6,532 nt of DNA from Verrucomicrobiota bacterium (GTDB lineage Bacteria > Verrucomicrobiota > Verrucomicrobiia > Limisphaerales > UBA11320). Shown here piece by piece: positions 5,751 to 6,532 of this stretch; position 1 is the first letter of the stretch, and each line of letters opens with the position of its first letter. The stretch lies in assembly GCA_016871475.1 (NCBI GenBank), contig VHDG01000234.1:1-6532 (forward strand). Direction: 5' to 3'. A program made the position numbers and the translations under genes. Below the pieces are notes generated by a model that was not told the DNA's origin, did not search any database, and was given only the letters and a program-made list of their open reading frames with translations.

Positions 5751-6532
5751 ATGTTCACCCCGCTGAGACTGTGGTTCCTGATTTCTTCGATGGTGGTTCT
5801 GGCGCCCGCGCGAGTTGAGTCTGCAGACTACTCCCGTGAGATCCAACCGCTGCTGAAGGATTTCTGCCTAAGCTGTCATTCCACGGAGAAACAGAAGGGA
5901 GACCTCGATCTCGAACGGTTTTCCTCCAAGGACCAGGCGTTGAAGCATCCCACCGTCTGGCAGGGGTTGATCGAGCAGATGGAGCTCGGGGAAATGCCCC
6001 CGAAGGACAAGCCCCAGCCCTCTGAAGCACAACGCCAGCTGCTTCTCACCTGGGCCAGGTCGTTGTTGGATGAGATCGCGCTGTCGCGTGCGGGGGACCC
6101 GGGTCCGGTCGTGCTCCGACGGCTCAATAATGCCGAGTACACCTACACAGTGCGTGACCTGACCGGCGTGGATTCATTGGATCCAGCCGCAGAGTTTCCG
6201 GGGGATAGCGCCGCGGGCGAGGGCTTCATGAACACCGGAGTTTCGCTCAACATGTCGCCGGCCATGTTCACCAAGTACCTGGACGCCGCGAAGGAGATCG
6301 CCGCGCACTCCGTGCTGCTTCCCAAGGGAATCCGGTTCTCCTCGAGCATCAATCAACGAGACTGGACGGAGGAATGCCTGGGCGCGATCCGCACCTTTTA
6401 TTCCCGGTTCTCTGTTTCGGGAGGGGGATCCGCCGTGAATCTTCAAGGCATTCAATTCGACACCAAGGATGGTGGAGTCCTGCCCTTGCTGAAGTATGTC
6501 GAGGCCTCGCTCGAGCTGCGACCTGGACCCGG
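5751..6532 (+). CDS. Exported PSCyt1/DUF1587-type protein, 5' part (continues past window)
   Basis: The frame runs from ATG 5751 to the right edge without a stop; 260 residues are visible. Residues 1-25 are a signal peptide (hydrophobic 5-18, likely cleavage after V-E-S-A). Residues ~26-110 form a Planctomycete-type cytochrome c domain (PF07635): haem-binding C-L-S-C-H at 39-43 and a downstream G-E-M-P-P with Met82 as the likely second axial ligand. Residues ~120-185 match DUF1587 (PF07626): V-L-R-R-L-N-N-A-E-Y-T-Y-T-V-R-D-L-T-G, then F-P-G-D...G-E-G-F-M-N-T. In this family DUF1595, DUF1592, DUF1588 and DUF1585 regions usually follow, giving roughly 750-900 residues, so most of the protein is missing here. 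These proteins are typical of Planctomycetes and Verrucomicrobiota; a periplasmic redox role is assumed from the haem motif and the biochemical function is not established. It lies 53 bases after the lipoprotein gene on the same strand, with no clear terminator between, so an operon is plausible. Confidence 0.93.
   Translation, partial: MFTPLRLWFLISSMVVLAPARVESADYSREIQPLLKDFCLSCHSTEKQKGDLDLERFSSKDQALKHPTVWQGLIEQMELGEMPPKDKPQPSEAQRQLLLTWARSLLDEIALSRAGDPGPVVLRRLNNAEYTYTVRDLTGVDSLDPAAEFPGDSAAGEGFMNTGVSLNMSPAMFTKYLDAAKEIAAHSVLLPKGIRFSSSINQRDWTEECLGAIRTFYSRFSVSGGGSAVNLQGIQFDTKDGGVLPLLKYVEASLELRPGP

Overview
The window most likely comes from a Verrucomicrobiota bacterium, possibly the Pedosphaera/Limisphaerales side; a related Planctomycetes-Verrucomicrobia-Chlamydiae lineage cannot be excluded. 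The evidence is the exported cytochrome-type protein with a Planctomycete-type CxxCH domain plus a DUF1587-like region at the right edge, and the secreted protease ending in D-x-D-x-D-G repeats followed by a beta-rich tail, a style very common in that phylum. The DNA is GC-rich and gene-dense. This placement is inference from protein style, not from a phylogenetic marker.

Layout, left to right. (1) 1-1521, plus: the 3' part of a secreted kexin-like subtilase (S8 end, PA-like domain, P domain, calcium-binding-type repeats, C-terminal beta domain), cut by the left edge. (2) 1638-2315 and 2312-3322, plus: plsY and gpsA, overlapping by ATGA. GpsA makes sn-glycerol 3-phosphate and PlsY acylates it, so together they start phospholipid synthesis. 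(3) 3435-3917, minus: a stand-alone receiver-domain response regulator, convergent with gpsA; a GC-rich hairpin lies between the two. (4) 3918-4425: a 508-base divergent intergenic region with no convincing gene but several small inverted and direct repeats. (5) 4426-5697, plus: a lipoprotein of the phosphodiester glycosidase (NAGPA, formerly DUF2233) family. (6) 5751 to the right edge, plus: the start of a large exported PSCyt1/DUF1587-type protein with a clear ribosome binding site.

The genes form three functional blocks rather than one system: an exported protease, a housekeeping lipid-precursor operon, and a pair of exported proteins (glycosidase-like lipoprotein and cytochrome-type protein) that may be co-transcribed. 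The orphan receiver sits divergently from that last pair. I see no mobile element, CRISPR array, tRNA, rRNA or defence system, and no clear sign of an undescribed system. The items most worth a second look are the domain order of the protease, the structured divergent intergenic region, and the lipoprotein/cytochrome pair.
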